Source of the DNA: Skermanella pratensis
GTDB taxonomy: Bacteria > Pseudomonadota > Alphaproteobacteria > Azospirillales > Azospirillaceae
Assembly (NCBI RefSeq): GCF_008843145.1
Contig: NZ_CP030265.1
Location: forward strand, 3,650,501 to 3,714,500
Length of the DNA: 64,000 nucleotides
Reading direction: 5' to 3'
Under the pieces are notes generated by a model, which worked only from the letters and a program-made list of their open reading frames with translations, had not been told where the DNA came from and ran no database searches. Shown here piece by piece: positions 1 to 7,216 of this stretch. Position 1 is the first letter of the stretch. Each line of letters starts with the position of its first letter. The position numbers and the translations under genes are program-made.

Positions 1-904
1 CGACGGTCAGCGCCATGACCAGCACCTGCCCCACCGAAATCGTGACGGAGAAGCCGTCGGCACCGGCCAGGGTAAGCCGGCCCGTCAGCACCGGGGCCAG
101 CCAGCGGTCGCGGCTGCCCTGGAGCAGGCGCACCGCCTCCTGGAGCGCGATGGACGTCCCGATGGCGGCGATCAGCGGAATTTGGGTCGGGGTCCGCCGC
201 AGGGGCCGGAACACCAGCCGCTCGATCGACCAGCCCTGCCCCGCCGTGAGCGCTACCGCCGCCAGCAGCACCAGCGGCAGGATGCCCCAGCCGGCGCCGC
301 CCAGCCCCATGAAGACGACTGCGGCGATGACGGTCTGATAGGCACCGAGCATCATCAGCTCGCCGAACGCGAAGTTGATCCGCCCGATGATGCCGTAGAC
401 CAGCGAGAACCCGACCGCCAGCAGGGCGTAGATGCAGCCGAGCACGGCGCCGTTGACCGCCTGCTGAAGGGGGTAGAGCAAGGCCGGCGCCCGCGGCTCT
501 ACCATGGGCGGCGCAGCGGCGGGCGGTGCGACGGCGGGCGGTGCGACGGCGGGCGCGCCCCTTTCCAGGGCGAGCCAGCGCTTCAGGAAGAACAGGCGCA
601 GGCCGGTCACCTCACCGTCATGGCTGGTGGCGACGCGGGCCAGTTCCAGCGGAGCGTTCTCCACCCGTCGCGAAGAGAACCGGCAGGCGATCCAGCGTGC
701 TTCCCCGGCGGCCGTCCTGTACCCGACGACTACGCCATCGGGATCGGAGGGGTCCGACTTCGGCGGTCCGACGAAGACCCGGTCCATGTCGGGCTCGAAG
801 GCCCCGATCGCCCGGCGGCAGGTCTCGACCTCGCCCGGATCGGGTCCGCAGCCGGCGAGCAGCAGGATGAGGGCAAGCGACGGAAGCAGCGAGCGGACTG
901 GCAT
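1..904 (-). CDS. livH: Branched-chain amino acid ABC transporter permease (LivH type) with lipoprotein-like N-terminal extension, 3' end outside window
   Basis: This is an inner-membrane permease of the HAAT (branched-chain amino acid or urea) ABC uptake family; the last part lies beyond the left edge. About 300 codons are visible. The first 20 residues form a lipoprotein signal (lipobox LLAGC at residues 16-20). A soluble, partly Cys-containing stretch follows to about residue 115, then an Ala/Pro-repeat linker (three near copies of PAVAPP). The LivH fold begins at about residue 140 with QQAVNGAVLGCIYALLAVGF and includes INFAFGELMMLGAY, typical of LivH. I read one uninterrupted frame through lipoprotein part, linker and permease. 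The start is the ATG that gives the signal peptide. A very similar N-terminal extension is, from memory, present in some alphaproteobacterial LivH proteins, so the fusion is probably real and not an error. The substrate cannot be told from this fragment. Confidence 0.85.
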   Translation of the reverse strand, partial: MPVRSLLPSLALILLLAGCGPDPGEVETCRRAIGAFEPDMDRVFVGPPKSDPSDPDGVVVGYRTAAGEARWIACRFSSRRVENAPLELARVATSHDGEVTGLRLFFLKRWLALERGAPAVAPPAVAPPAAAPPMVEPRAPALLYPLQQAVNGAVLGCIYALLAVGFSLVYGIIGRINFAFGELMMLGAYQTVIAAVVFMGLGGAGWGILPLVLLAAVALTAGQGWSIERLVFRPLRRTPTQIPLIAAIGTSIALQEAVRLLQGSRDRWLAPVLTGRLTLAGADGFSVTISVGQVLVMALTV

Positions 905-1004
905 ACGGGCGGCATTCCACCAATGCGCTGGCCATGTCCGGATTGGCGGACCGGCGGAAAGTGTTCATATCAGAGGGGGAAGTTGTCCGACCAGGGGTTC
1001 CGAT

Positions 1005-1571
1005 ATGGCGCGTTCCGGATTGTCCTCGTGCGGGGTTATGGCGGCATTGCTCCTGCTGGCCGGGTGCGGCGGCAGCCGGGTGGTCTCCGACACCCCGAGC
1101 ACGGCCTATTCCCCGCTGGAGTTCAGCGCGGCGGCCGGCGGGCGCGACCTGGCGACCGAAGTCGTCGGCAATCCGTTCGGCATGGACCAGTCCGCCTTCG
1201 GCACGTCGGTGACGGACCTGATGCAGAACCAGCATTTCGGCCCGGCGACCCATTTCACCACCACTCCCGGCGACAGCGCCGACCCGCGGTACAAGGTGGT
1301 GCTGGTGTTCAACCCAGCGGAGAACGTGCCGAATCCGCAGATCTGCGGCGGTCGCCCGATCGCGACGGACACACGGCCCGGCCAGCCGATCCGCCTGCAG
1401 GCGGCCTTCTGCCGGGGCGGCACCCTGACGTCGACCAACGGCTGGGCGCCTGCCTTGTCCTCCCCGCAGGACCCGGCGTTCCGCAGCCTGATCTCGGACG
1501 CCACCTTCTCGCTGTTCCCGGTCCGGGACCCCAACCGTGGCGGCGACGACTGCCGACTCGCCGGTTGCTGA
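1005..1571 (+). CDS. Putative lipoprotein of unknown function
   Basis: The predicted product has 188 residues. The N-terminus is a lipoprotein signal with hydrophobic core AALLLLAGC, so the mature protein should be lipid-anchored. Four later Cys residues (ICGG, FCRGG, DDCRLAGC) suggest a periplasmic fold with disulfides. The rest is rich in Pro, Gly and Asp and has no domain I recognise. It is divergent from the livH-type gene, with about 100 bases between the starts, and convergent with the alpha/beta hydrolase. The ATG was chosen because it directly precedes the signal peptide; upstream in-frame starts would bury the signal. Function unknown. Confidence 0.75.
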   Translation: MARSGLSSCGVMAALLLLAGCGGSRVVSDTPSTAYSPLEFSAAAGGRDLATEVVGNPFGMDQSAFGTSVTDLMQNQHFGPATHFTTTPGDSADPRYKVVLVFNPAENVPNPQICGGRPIATDTRPGQPIRLQAAFCRGGTLTSTNGWAPALSSPQDPAFRSLISDATFSLFPVRDPNRGGDDCRLAGC

Positions 1572-1609
1572 CCCGCGCTCCGGTCCGACGCCGGCTTCAG
1601 GAGCGGGCT

Positions 1610-2311
1610 TCAGGAGTAGACAAGCCAGTCCCGCATCAGCGCCGTCGCGGCGAAGGGGCGCTCCAGGGTGGCCAGGTGGCCGCACTCCTCGATCACGGCG
1701 AGGCGGGCACGGGGGATCAGGCCGGCCATCTCGACATGCATCTCCAGAGTGCTCAGCGCGTCCTCCCGGCCGCACAGCACCAGGGTCGGACTGGTGATGC
1801 CGGGCAGGTCGCCGCGGCTGTCGGGGCGGCCCATGATCGCGGTCTGCTGGCGCAGGAAAGCATCCTTGCCGACCCGCTCCGCCATGCCCATGACAGTGCC
1901 GGTCAGTGCCTCTTCCCCCGTCCGGGAGGGGTGGATCAGCATCGGCAGCAGACGGGGCGTCACGCCGCGGAATTCGCCCTGGTTCGCCAGGGCCATGAGG
2001 CCGCGCCGCCGACGGCGCTGCTCGTCGGTATCGGCCCGCGCATTGGTGTCCAGCAATGCCAGCTTGGCGACGCGTTCGGGCGCCCGGCGCGCGATCTCCA
2101 GCGCCACATACCCGCCCATGGACAGACCCGCGACGGCGAACCGCGGCGGCGCCGACTCCAGCACCGCAGCGGCCAGGGCCGCGATGCTGTCATGGCCGGT
2201 CAGGTCGGCGACGCGGACATCGGCGACCTCGTCGAGATAGCGCGACTGGTGCGCCCACAGCGCGTCGTCACACAGCAGTCCGGGAAGCAGGATCAGGGGA
2301 AGTCCGGTCAT
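1610..2311 (-). CDS. Alpha/beta fold hydrolase
   Basis: The product has 233 residues and a compact alpha/beta hydrolase fold. The oxyanion segment is LLPGLLCD near the N-terminus, the nucleophile elbow is GLSMGGY (Ser about residue 84), the acid is probably in the CGREDALS segment and the catalytic His is in ECGHLA near the C-terminus. Family members hydrolyse esters, lactones or C-C bonds; the substrate here is not predictable. The chosen ATG overlaps the stop of the upstream isochorismatase-like gene in an ATGA junction, which indicates translational coupling and a shared operon. A longer start 54 bases upstream would extend it into the neighbouring gene and is less likely. Confidence 0.88.
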   Translation of the reverse strand: MTGLPLILLPGLLCDDALWAHQSRYLDEVADVRVADLTGHDSIAALAAAVLESAPPRFAVAGLSMGGYVALEIARRAPERVAKLALLDTNARADTDEQRRRRRGLMALANQGEFRGVTPRLLPMLIHPSRTGEEALTGTVMGMAERVGKDAFLRQQTAIMGRPDSRGDLPGITSPTLVLCGREDALSTLEMHVEMAGLIPRARLAVIEECGHLATLERPFAATALMRDWLVYS

Positions 2312-2850
2312 CGGATCAGCGGAAGAACCTTCTTGAAAGCAGGCGTGTCGGCGCGCCCCAGCCATTCGAACATGACCATCTCGGACGTCACGATCTGGAC
2401 GCCCCGGCCGCGCATCCGCTCCATGGCGAGGTCGCGGTTGAGCGGTACCCTGGACCCGACCGCGTCGGCGACCAGGAAGCAGTCGAAACCCGCCTCGACC
2501 AGTCCCAGCGTGGTCTGGAGCACGCAGACATGGGTTTCGGTCCCCGCGACGACGATCTGGCCCCGGTCGAGCCGGCGCACGCGGTCCATGAATCTAGGCT
2601 CCCGCGCCGCGCCGAAACTGATCTTCTCGATCACGGCGCCCGCCGGCATCAGTTCGGCGACCGGCGCTATGGTATGGCCCAGCCCCTTGGAATACTGCTC
2701 CGTCGCCAGAACCGGGACGCCCAGTTCCGCCGCGGCGCGGAGCAGCTTTCGGATGGACCCGACGACCGCCTCGACCTCGTGGATCGCGGTGGCAAGGCGC
2801 TCCTGGACATCGACGACGAGCAGGATCGATCGTTCCGAGTCGAGCAGCAT
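2308..2850 (-). CDS. Isochorismatase-family cysteine hydrolase
   Basis: This 180-residue cytoplasmic protein belongs to the isochorismatase-like (cysteine hydrolase) superfamily. The catalytic triad is visible: Asp14 in VVDVQERL, Lys76 in IEKISFGA and Cys109 in THVCVLQT. Length and motifs resemble the YcaC/ISOC subgroup, whose physiological substrates are mostly unknown, more than true isochorismatases or nicotinamidases. It is the first gene of a two-gene operon with the alpha/beta hydrolase (4-base overlap) and is divergent from the RNA helicase gene, with about 210 bases of promoter-bearing spacer. Confidence 0.87.
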   Translation of the reverse strand: MLLDSERSILLVVDVQERLATAIHEVEAVVGSIRKLLRAAAELGVPVLATEQYSKGLGHTIAPVAELMPAGAVIEKISFGAAREPRFMDRVRRLDRGQIVVAGTETHVCVLQTTLGLVEAGFDCFLVADAVGSRVPLNRDLAMERMRGRGVQIVTSEMVMFEWLGRADTPAFKKVLPLIR

Positions 2851-3061
2851 GGCGCAGATCCTTCTTGCGGAAACCCCCGGGTGACACTATCGTCCGAGGC
2901 ATTGCGAAGCCAAGCCTATCGCACCGTGCCGCGCACCGCTGAGAAAAATCGGTGCGACAATACGGAATGTTGACACAATGGTTTGACTTTCCATACTGCC
3001 GCTCCAATCTGTGCTGCAAGCCGATAGGCTTACGCTGCTTTCTCCAACCGACACTGGCTTA

Positions 3062-4525
3062 ATGAATTTTTCGGAAATTGGGCTCGGGCCCGAAGTCCTG
3101 CGCGCCGTCGAGGATGCGGGCTATACCCAACCGACTCCGATCCAGGAACAGGCGATTCCCTGGGTCCTTCAGGGACGGGACGTGCTGGGGTGTGCCCAGA
3201 CGGGCACCGGCAAAACGGCAAGTTTCACCCTTCCCATGATCGAGATCCTGGCCAACGGCCGGGCCAGGGCGCGCATGCCGCGCTCGCTGATCCTGGAGCC
3301 GACCCGCGAACTCGCGGCGCAGGTCGCCGAGAACTTCGAGACGTACGGCAAGCACCACAAGCTGAACATGGCGCTGCTGATCGGCGGCGAATCGTTCGGC
3401 GACCAGATCAAGAAGCTGGACCGCGGCGTCGACGTCCTGATCGCCACGCCCGGCCGCATGATCGACCTGTTCGAGCGCGGCAACATCCTGCTGAGCGACA
3501 TCAAGATCTTCGTGATCGACGAAGCCGACCGGATGCTCGACATGGGGTTCATCCCCGATATCGAGCGGATCGTGGCGCTGCTCCCGAAGATGCGGCAGAC
3601 CCTGTTCTTCTCGGCGACCATGCCGCCGGAAATCAAGCGGCTGGCCGACAACTTCCTGATGAACCCGCGCGAAGTGTCGGTGTCCCCGCCCGCCTCCATG
3701 GCGGAGACGGTCACCCACGCCCTGACGATCGTCCAGTCCGAGGACAAGCGGCGTGCGCTCCGCCACCTGCTCAACACCGAGGACGTCAAGAACGCGCTGA
3801 TCTTCTGCAACCGCAAGCGGGACGTGGCGATACTGCACAAGAGCCTGGAGAAGCACGGCTTCAACGCCGGGGCGCTTCACGGCGACATGCCGCAGAGCAA
3901 GCGGACGGAAACGTTGGAAGCCTTCAAGAAGGGCGAGATCACGCTGCTGGTGTGCAGCGACGTGGCGGCGCGCGGCATCGACATCGCCGGTCTCAGCCAC
4001 GTCTTCAACTTCGATACGCCGCTCCACGCGGAGGATTATGTCCACCGGATCGGCCGCACCGGCCGGGCGGGCCGCCAGGGCCGCGCCTTCACGATCGCCA
4101 ATCCGGAAGAGGGCAAGCAGGTCGCCGCGATCTCCAAGCTGATCAAGCGGGAAATCCCGCTGATCTCGATCGACGGCATCGAACTGGCCGAGTTCGATGA
4201 GATCTCCGACCGCCGACGCCGGCGCCCCGCCCGCAAGGACGAGGTCCGGAAAGAAGAGCCGCGGAAAGAAGAAGAGACCAAGGCAGCCCGTCCGCCGAAG
4301 TCGGAAACCCGTCCGCGTCCCGAGCCGCGGCCGGAACGGGAGGCCCGACCCGACCGCGAGCAGCGGGCCGAGGGAATGCGGTCCGACCCGCCGCGGCGTG
4401 ACCGCGACGACCGTCGTCGGCGCCGCGATGACGATGACGACGATGAGGTCGTGATCGGTTTCGGCGATCATGTTCCGGCCTTCCTGCTGCGCCGTGCCCG
4501 GCCGATCGCCACTCCGGAAGCATAG
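3062..4525 (+). CDS. DEAD-box ATP-dependent RNA helicase, RhlE type
   Basis: The product (487 residues) has all helicase core motifs in order: Q motif (PTPIQEQAIP), Walker A AQTGTGKT, PTRELAAQ, DEAD, SAT, and HRIGRTGR in the second RecA domain. The core ends near residue 380. The last ~105 residues are a low-complexity tail with runs of Arg/Glu/Pro and a DDDDDD stretch, ending in a short hydrophobic segment; such tails in RhlE proteins help bind RNA. Roles for the family are rRNA maturation, cold adaptation and mRNA decay. The ATG beginning MNFSEIG was preferred since this is the conserved RhlE start; an in-frame start lies 17 codons earlier. The next gene follows 14 bases downstream. Confidence 0.93.
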   Translation: MNFSEIGLGPEVLRAVEDAGYTQPTPIQEQAIPWVLQGRDVLGCAQTGTGKTASFTLPMIEILANGRARARMPRSLILEPTRELAAQVAENFETYGKHHKLNMALLIGGESFGDQIKKLDRGVDVLIATPGRMIDLFERGNILLSDIKIFVIDEADRMLDMGFIPDIERIVALLPKMRQTLFFSATMPPEIKRLADNFLMNPREVSVSPPASMAETVTHALTIVQSEDKRRALRHLLNTEDVKNALIFCNRKRDVAILHKSLEKHGFNAGALHGDMPQSKRTETLEAFKKGEITLLVCSDVAARGIDIAGLSHVFNFDTPLHAEDYVHRIGRTGRAGRQGRAFTIANPEEGKQVAAISKLIKREIPLISIDGIELAEFDEISDRRRRRPARKDEVRKEEPRKEEETKAARPPKSETRPRPEPRPEREARPDREQRAEGMRSDPPRRDRDDRRRRRDDDDDDEVVIGFGDHVPAFLLRRARPIATPEA

Positions 4526-4539
4526 GGGCGACCCCTGCC

Positions 4540-4782
4540 ATGCAGACCATCTTCATCATGGTCAAATGCGACCTTGGACAGGCTTACGAGGTCGCGGACC
4601 GCGCGGTGCAGGATGTGGAGCAGGTATCGGAGGTCCACTCGACCTCCGGCCAGTACGACCTGCTGATGAAGTGCTACCTGGACGATGGTACCGATATCGG
4701 CCGGTTCGTCACCGAACAGGTGCAGACCCTGCCGGGAGTGAAGGACACCTTCACCCTGATCACGTTCAAGGCCTTTTCCTGA
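4540..4782 (+). CDS. Stand-alone Lrp/AsnC ligand-binding (RAM) domain protein
   Basis: This 80-residue protein is a RAM/AsnC ligand-binding domain without the usual N-terminal helix-turn-helix. The typical pattern VKCDLGQAYEVADRAV, VSEVHSTSGQYDLLMKCY and LPGVKDTFTLI is complete. Such single-domain proteins oligomerise and bind amino acids or similar small effectors, and may modulate full-length Lrp-family regulators; the ligand is unknown. It starts 14 bases after the helicase stop on the same strand, so the two are probably co-transcribed. It converges with ggt. Confidence 0.88.
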   Translation: MQTIFIMVKCDLGQAYEVADRAVQDVEQVSEVHSTSGQYDLLMKCYLDDGTDIGRFVTEQVQTLPGVKDTFTLITFKAFS

Positions 4783-4816
4783 GAACTCCCGGACGGCGGA
4801 TGAACGCCGTGCAGGG

Positions 4817-6577
4817 TCACCGGCCGACCGCCCAGTTCTCGCGCCGGATGTCGGCGCCGCCAAGCAGCTTCCCGTCCTCTACCGCGATGATGCTGAGGCC
4901 GCTGGTCAGTTCAGTCACCGAGACGCCGTGGCCCATCCGCTCCAGTTCCGCCGCAAGGTCGGTGACCGACGTACCGGCTTCCAGCAGGGTCGCGGGCGCC
5001 TTTCCGTTGTTGTTCTGGAAATGCGGCAGCGCCGCCACCTGCTGCGGGTCCAATCCCCAATCGACCAGCGCCACGATGCTCTGCGCAACGTAGGAGATGA
5101 TCGAGGAACCGCCGGGTGACCCGAGCACGTATCTCACCTTTCCGTCCTGGTCGAACACGATCGTCGGCGCCATCGAACTGCGCGGGCGCTTGCCCGGCTC
5201 CACCCGGTTGGCGACCGGCTGCTCGGGCGTGCCCGCCGCGAACGAGAAATCCGTCAGCTCGTTGTTGAGCATGAAGCCGCGCACCATGCGCCCGGACCCG
5301 AACGCGCTTTCGATCGTGGTCGTCATCGAAACCGCGTTGCCGAACCGGTCCACGATCGAGACATGGCTGGTGGCCGGGACGTCGCGGTGGACGCCGTCGA
5401 AGAACAGGCCCGTCCTGAACGGCGGATCGCCGGGTTCTGCCGCCCCCATGTCGCGTTCGGCGTTGATCAGTCCGGCGCGCGCCTTGAGATACTGCGGATC
5501 AAGCAGCCCGCGTACGGGCACGTCGACGAAATCGCCATCGGCGGCGTATCTGTTGCGGTCCGCGAAGGCCAACCGGTTGGCCTGGGTATAGAGCTGCACC
5601 GACCGTGCGGTATTGGCCCCGGCGGCGGCCATGTCGAAGGGCTCCAGCATCGCCAGGATCTGGGCCACCGCGATGCCGCCCGACGAGGGGGGTCCCATGC
5701 CGCAGACCTTGTGCTCACGGTACGTCCCGCAGACGGGCGCGCGCTCCTTGACCTGATACGAGGTGAAGTCCCGGGCCACCATGTCGCCGGCGCGGGGCTC
5801 CCGCCGGACCGTCGAGATGATGTCATCCCGGATCGCGCCCTCGTAAAAGGCGTTGGCATTGCCATGCCGCACCAGGGCCTCGACCGACTGGGCGTAATCC
5901 TCGTTGCGCAGCAGGGTGCCGGCCTGCTTGGGCGTTCCGTCCGGATTGAAGAAATAGGCCCTGGCGACGGGATCATTGGGGACGCGGGTCGAAGCCTTGA
6001 TCGAATCGGCAAGGCGCGGCGATATCTCGAACCCGCCGCGCGCCAGTTCGATCGCGCGCGCCGCCAGGTCGGCAAGCGGCAACGACCCGAATCGTCGGTG
6101 CATCTCCTCGATCAGCTTCGGCGTTCCCGGAACACCGGTCGAGAGTCCGCTCTCGATCGCGTCGGCCAGCGCCATCTCCTCGAACTGGGCCGGAGTCGCG
6201 GCGCCCGGCGCCGTCTCCCGCGCGTCGAGGGTGATCAGCCTGTCGGCCGCCGCGTCGTGGTAGACCAGGAAGGCGCCTCCGCCTAGCCCGGAGGACTGGG
6301 GCTCCGTCAGCCCGAGGACGAGTTGAACCGCGATCGCGGCGTCGATCGCGTTGCCGCCCCGCTCAAGCACCGCGAGACCGGCGCGCGATGCTTCCGCATT
6401 GGCCGCGACGACCATTTCGCTGTCGGCCTCGGTCAGCGGTTTCTGGCGGAAGCCGGTGGCGATTTCCGGCGGGAGCCGGTCGTTCAACTGCAATGCCGAT
6501 ACCGGCAGCGTTGCTGCGACGGTGCCGACCGCGCCGGCGACGATGGAAAAGACGACCTGCCTGCGCACCCAGCCCAT
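4817..6577 (-). CDS. ggt: Gamma-glutamyltransferase precursor
   Basis: This 586-residue periplasmic enzyme cleaves the gamma-glutamyl bond of glutathione and related peptides. A signal peptide is visible (RR followed by a hydrophobic stretch to about residue 28). Family features include GGNAIDAAIA, a conserved glycine segment SSGLGGGAF and PPSSGGIA. The autoprocessing Thr is Thr403 in PATSHVSIVDRFGNAVS, which would yield large and small subunits; GSPGGSSI near the C-terminus is also conserved. Length matches the family. The exported-protein gene 48 bases upstream on the same strand may be in the same operon. Confidence 0.95.
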   Translation of the reverse strand: MGWVRRQVVFSIVAGAVGTVAATLPVSALQLNDRLPPEIATGFRQKPLTEADSEMVVAANAEASRAGLAVLERGGNAIDAAIAVQLVLGLTEPQSSGLGGGAFLVYHDAAADRLITLDARETAPGAATPAQFEEMALADAIESGLSTGVPGTPKLIEEMHRRFGSLPLADLAARAIELARGGFEISPRLADSIKASTRVPNDPVARAYFFNPDGTPKQAGTLLRNEDYAQSVEALVRHGNANAFYEGAIRDDIISTVRREPRAGDMVARDFTSYQVKERAPVCGTYREHKVCGMGPPSSGGIAVAQILAMLEPFDMAAAGANTARSVQLYTQANRLAFADRNRYAADGDFVDVPVRGLLDPQYLKARAGLINAERDMGAAEPGDPPFRTGLFFDGVHRDVPATSHVSIVDRFGNAVSMTTTIESAFGSGRMVRGFMLNNELTDFSFAAGTPEQPVANRVEPGKRPRSSMAPTIVFDQDGKVRYVLGSPGGSSIISYVAQSIVALVDWGLDPQQVAALPHFQNNNGKAPATLLEAGTSVTDLAAELERMGHGVSVTELTSGLSIIAVEDGKLLGGADIRRENWAVGR

Positions 6578-6625
6578 CCTGCTGCTCCTCGATGATTGCG
6601 GCCTCTTCCAATCGAAGCGTAAACG

Positions 6626-7111
6626 CTACATGGGCGAGCCTGCACCATTTTCCCGGGCCAGTTCCCGCGCCTCTTCAAGACGTTCCGCGCACTGGGCCAT
6701 GTCGCCCTGGCGGCCGGCATTGCGCGCGCCGAGCAGCAGGGTCTCCAACTGTGCCCGCTCCGCCGCGCCCATTTCCGGCTGTCCTCCCGGAACCGCCCCT
6801 TCGGGAGCGCCATCCTGCTGCGGGATCGCCGGCGCCGTGTTCATGCCGTCGGCGCTCGGATTCGGCGGCTCGACCACGCGCCCGGCGCCGATGTCGGGCG
6901 GCCGGATGACGCCGCCGGACTGGGCGAGGCTCTCGCTGGCAGCACTCCCCTCATTCCCCGCATCGGGAGCGTTTCCGCTCAGCCCCAGCGATCCGGCCAG
7001 CCGGTCGACCTCGGCGAGGCAATCCTGTCCCTGGCCCTGTTGAGCATAAGCGGCCGAAGTTGCACCGGTCAGGATGACCGACGCCGTCAAGAGCATACCC
7101 AGTCCACGCAT
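6626..7111 (-). CDS. Exported protein of unknown function
   Basis: The 161-residue product has a Sec signal peptide with a likely AYA cleavage site. The mature N-terminus has a short Cys-containing helix (DCLAEVDRLAGSLGLS), the centre is a disordered Pro/Gly/Ala-rich linker of about 70 residues, and the C-terminus is a predicted helix with one further Cys (MAQCAERLEEARELA). The ATG is preceded by a strong AGGAGG ribosome-binding site, which decides the start against an upstream ATG 12 codons earlier. No domain is recognised. It lies upstream of ggt on the same strand. Confidence 0.78.
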   Translation of the reverse strand: MRGLGMLLTASVILTGATSAAYAQQGQGQDCLAEVDRLAGSLGLSGNAPDAGNEGSAASESLAQSGGVIRPPDIGAGRVVEPPNPSADGMNTAPAIPQQDGAPEGAVPGGQPEMGAAERAQLETLLLGARNAGRQGDMAQCAERLEEARELARENGAGSPM

Positions 7112-7216
7112 TCGAACCTCCTTCGACCTGTCATGCCCTGTCAACACCCGGAGGAGCGGTTTCGTCCCCTTTGCGCGCCCCTTCGTACGCGGAGGCGCAA
7201 CAAGTGATCGGGGCGC

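Noticed and set aside
182-2884. Very long plus-strand open frame (about 900 codons)
   Set aside because: It is antisense to or overlapping the livH-type gene, hydrolase and isochorismatase genes, has no domain, and reflects the high GC content with rare stops.
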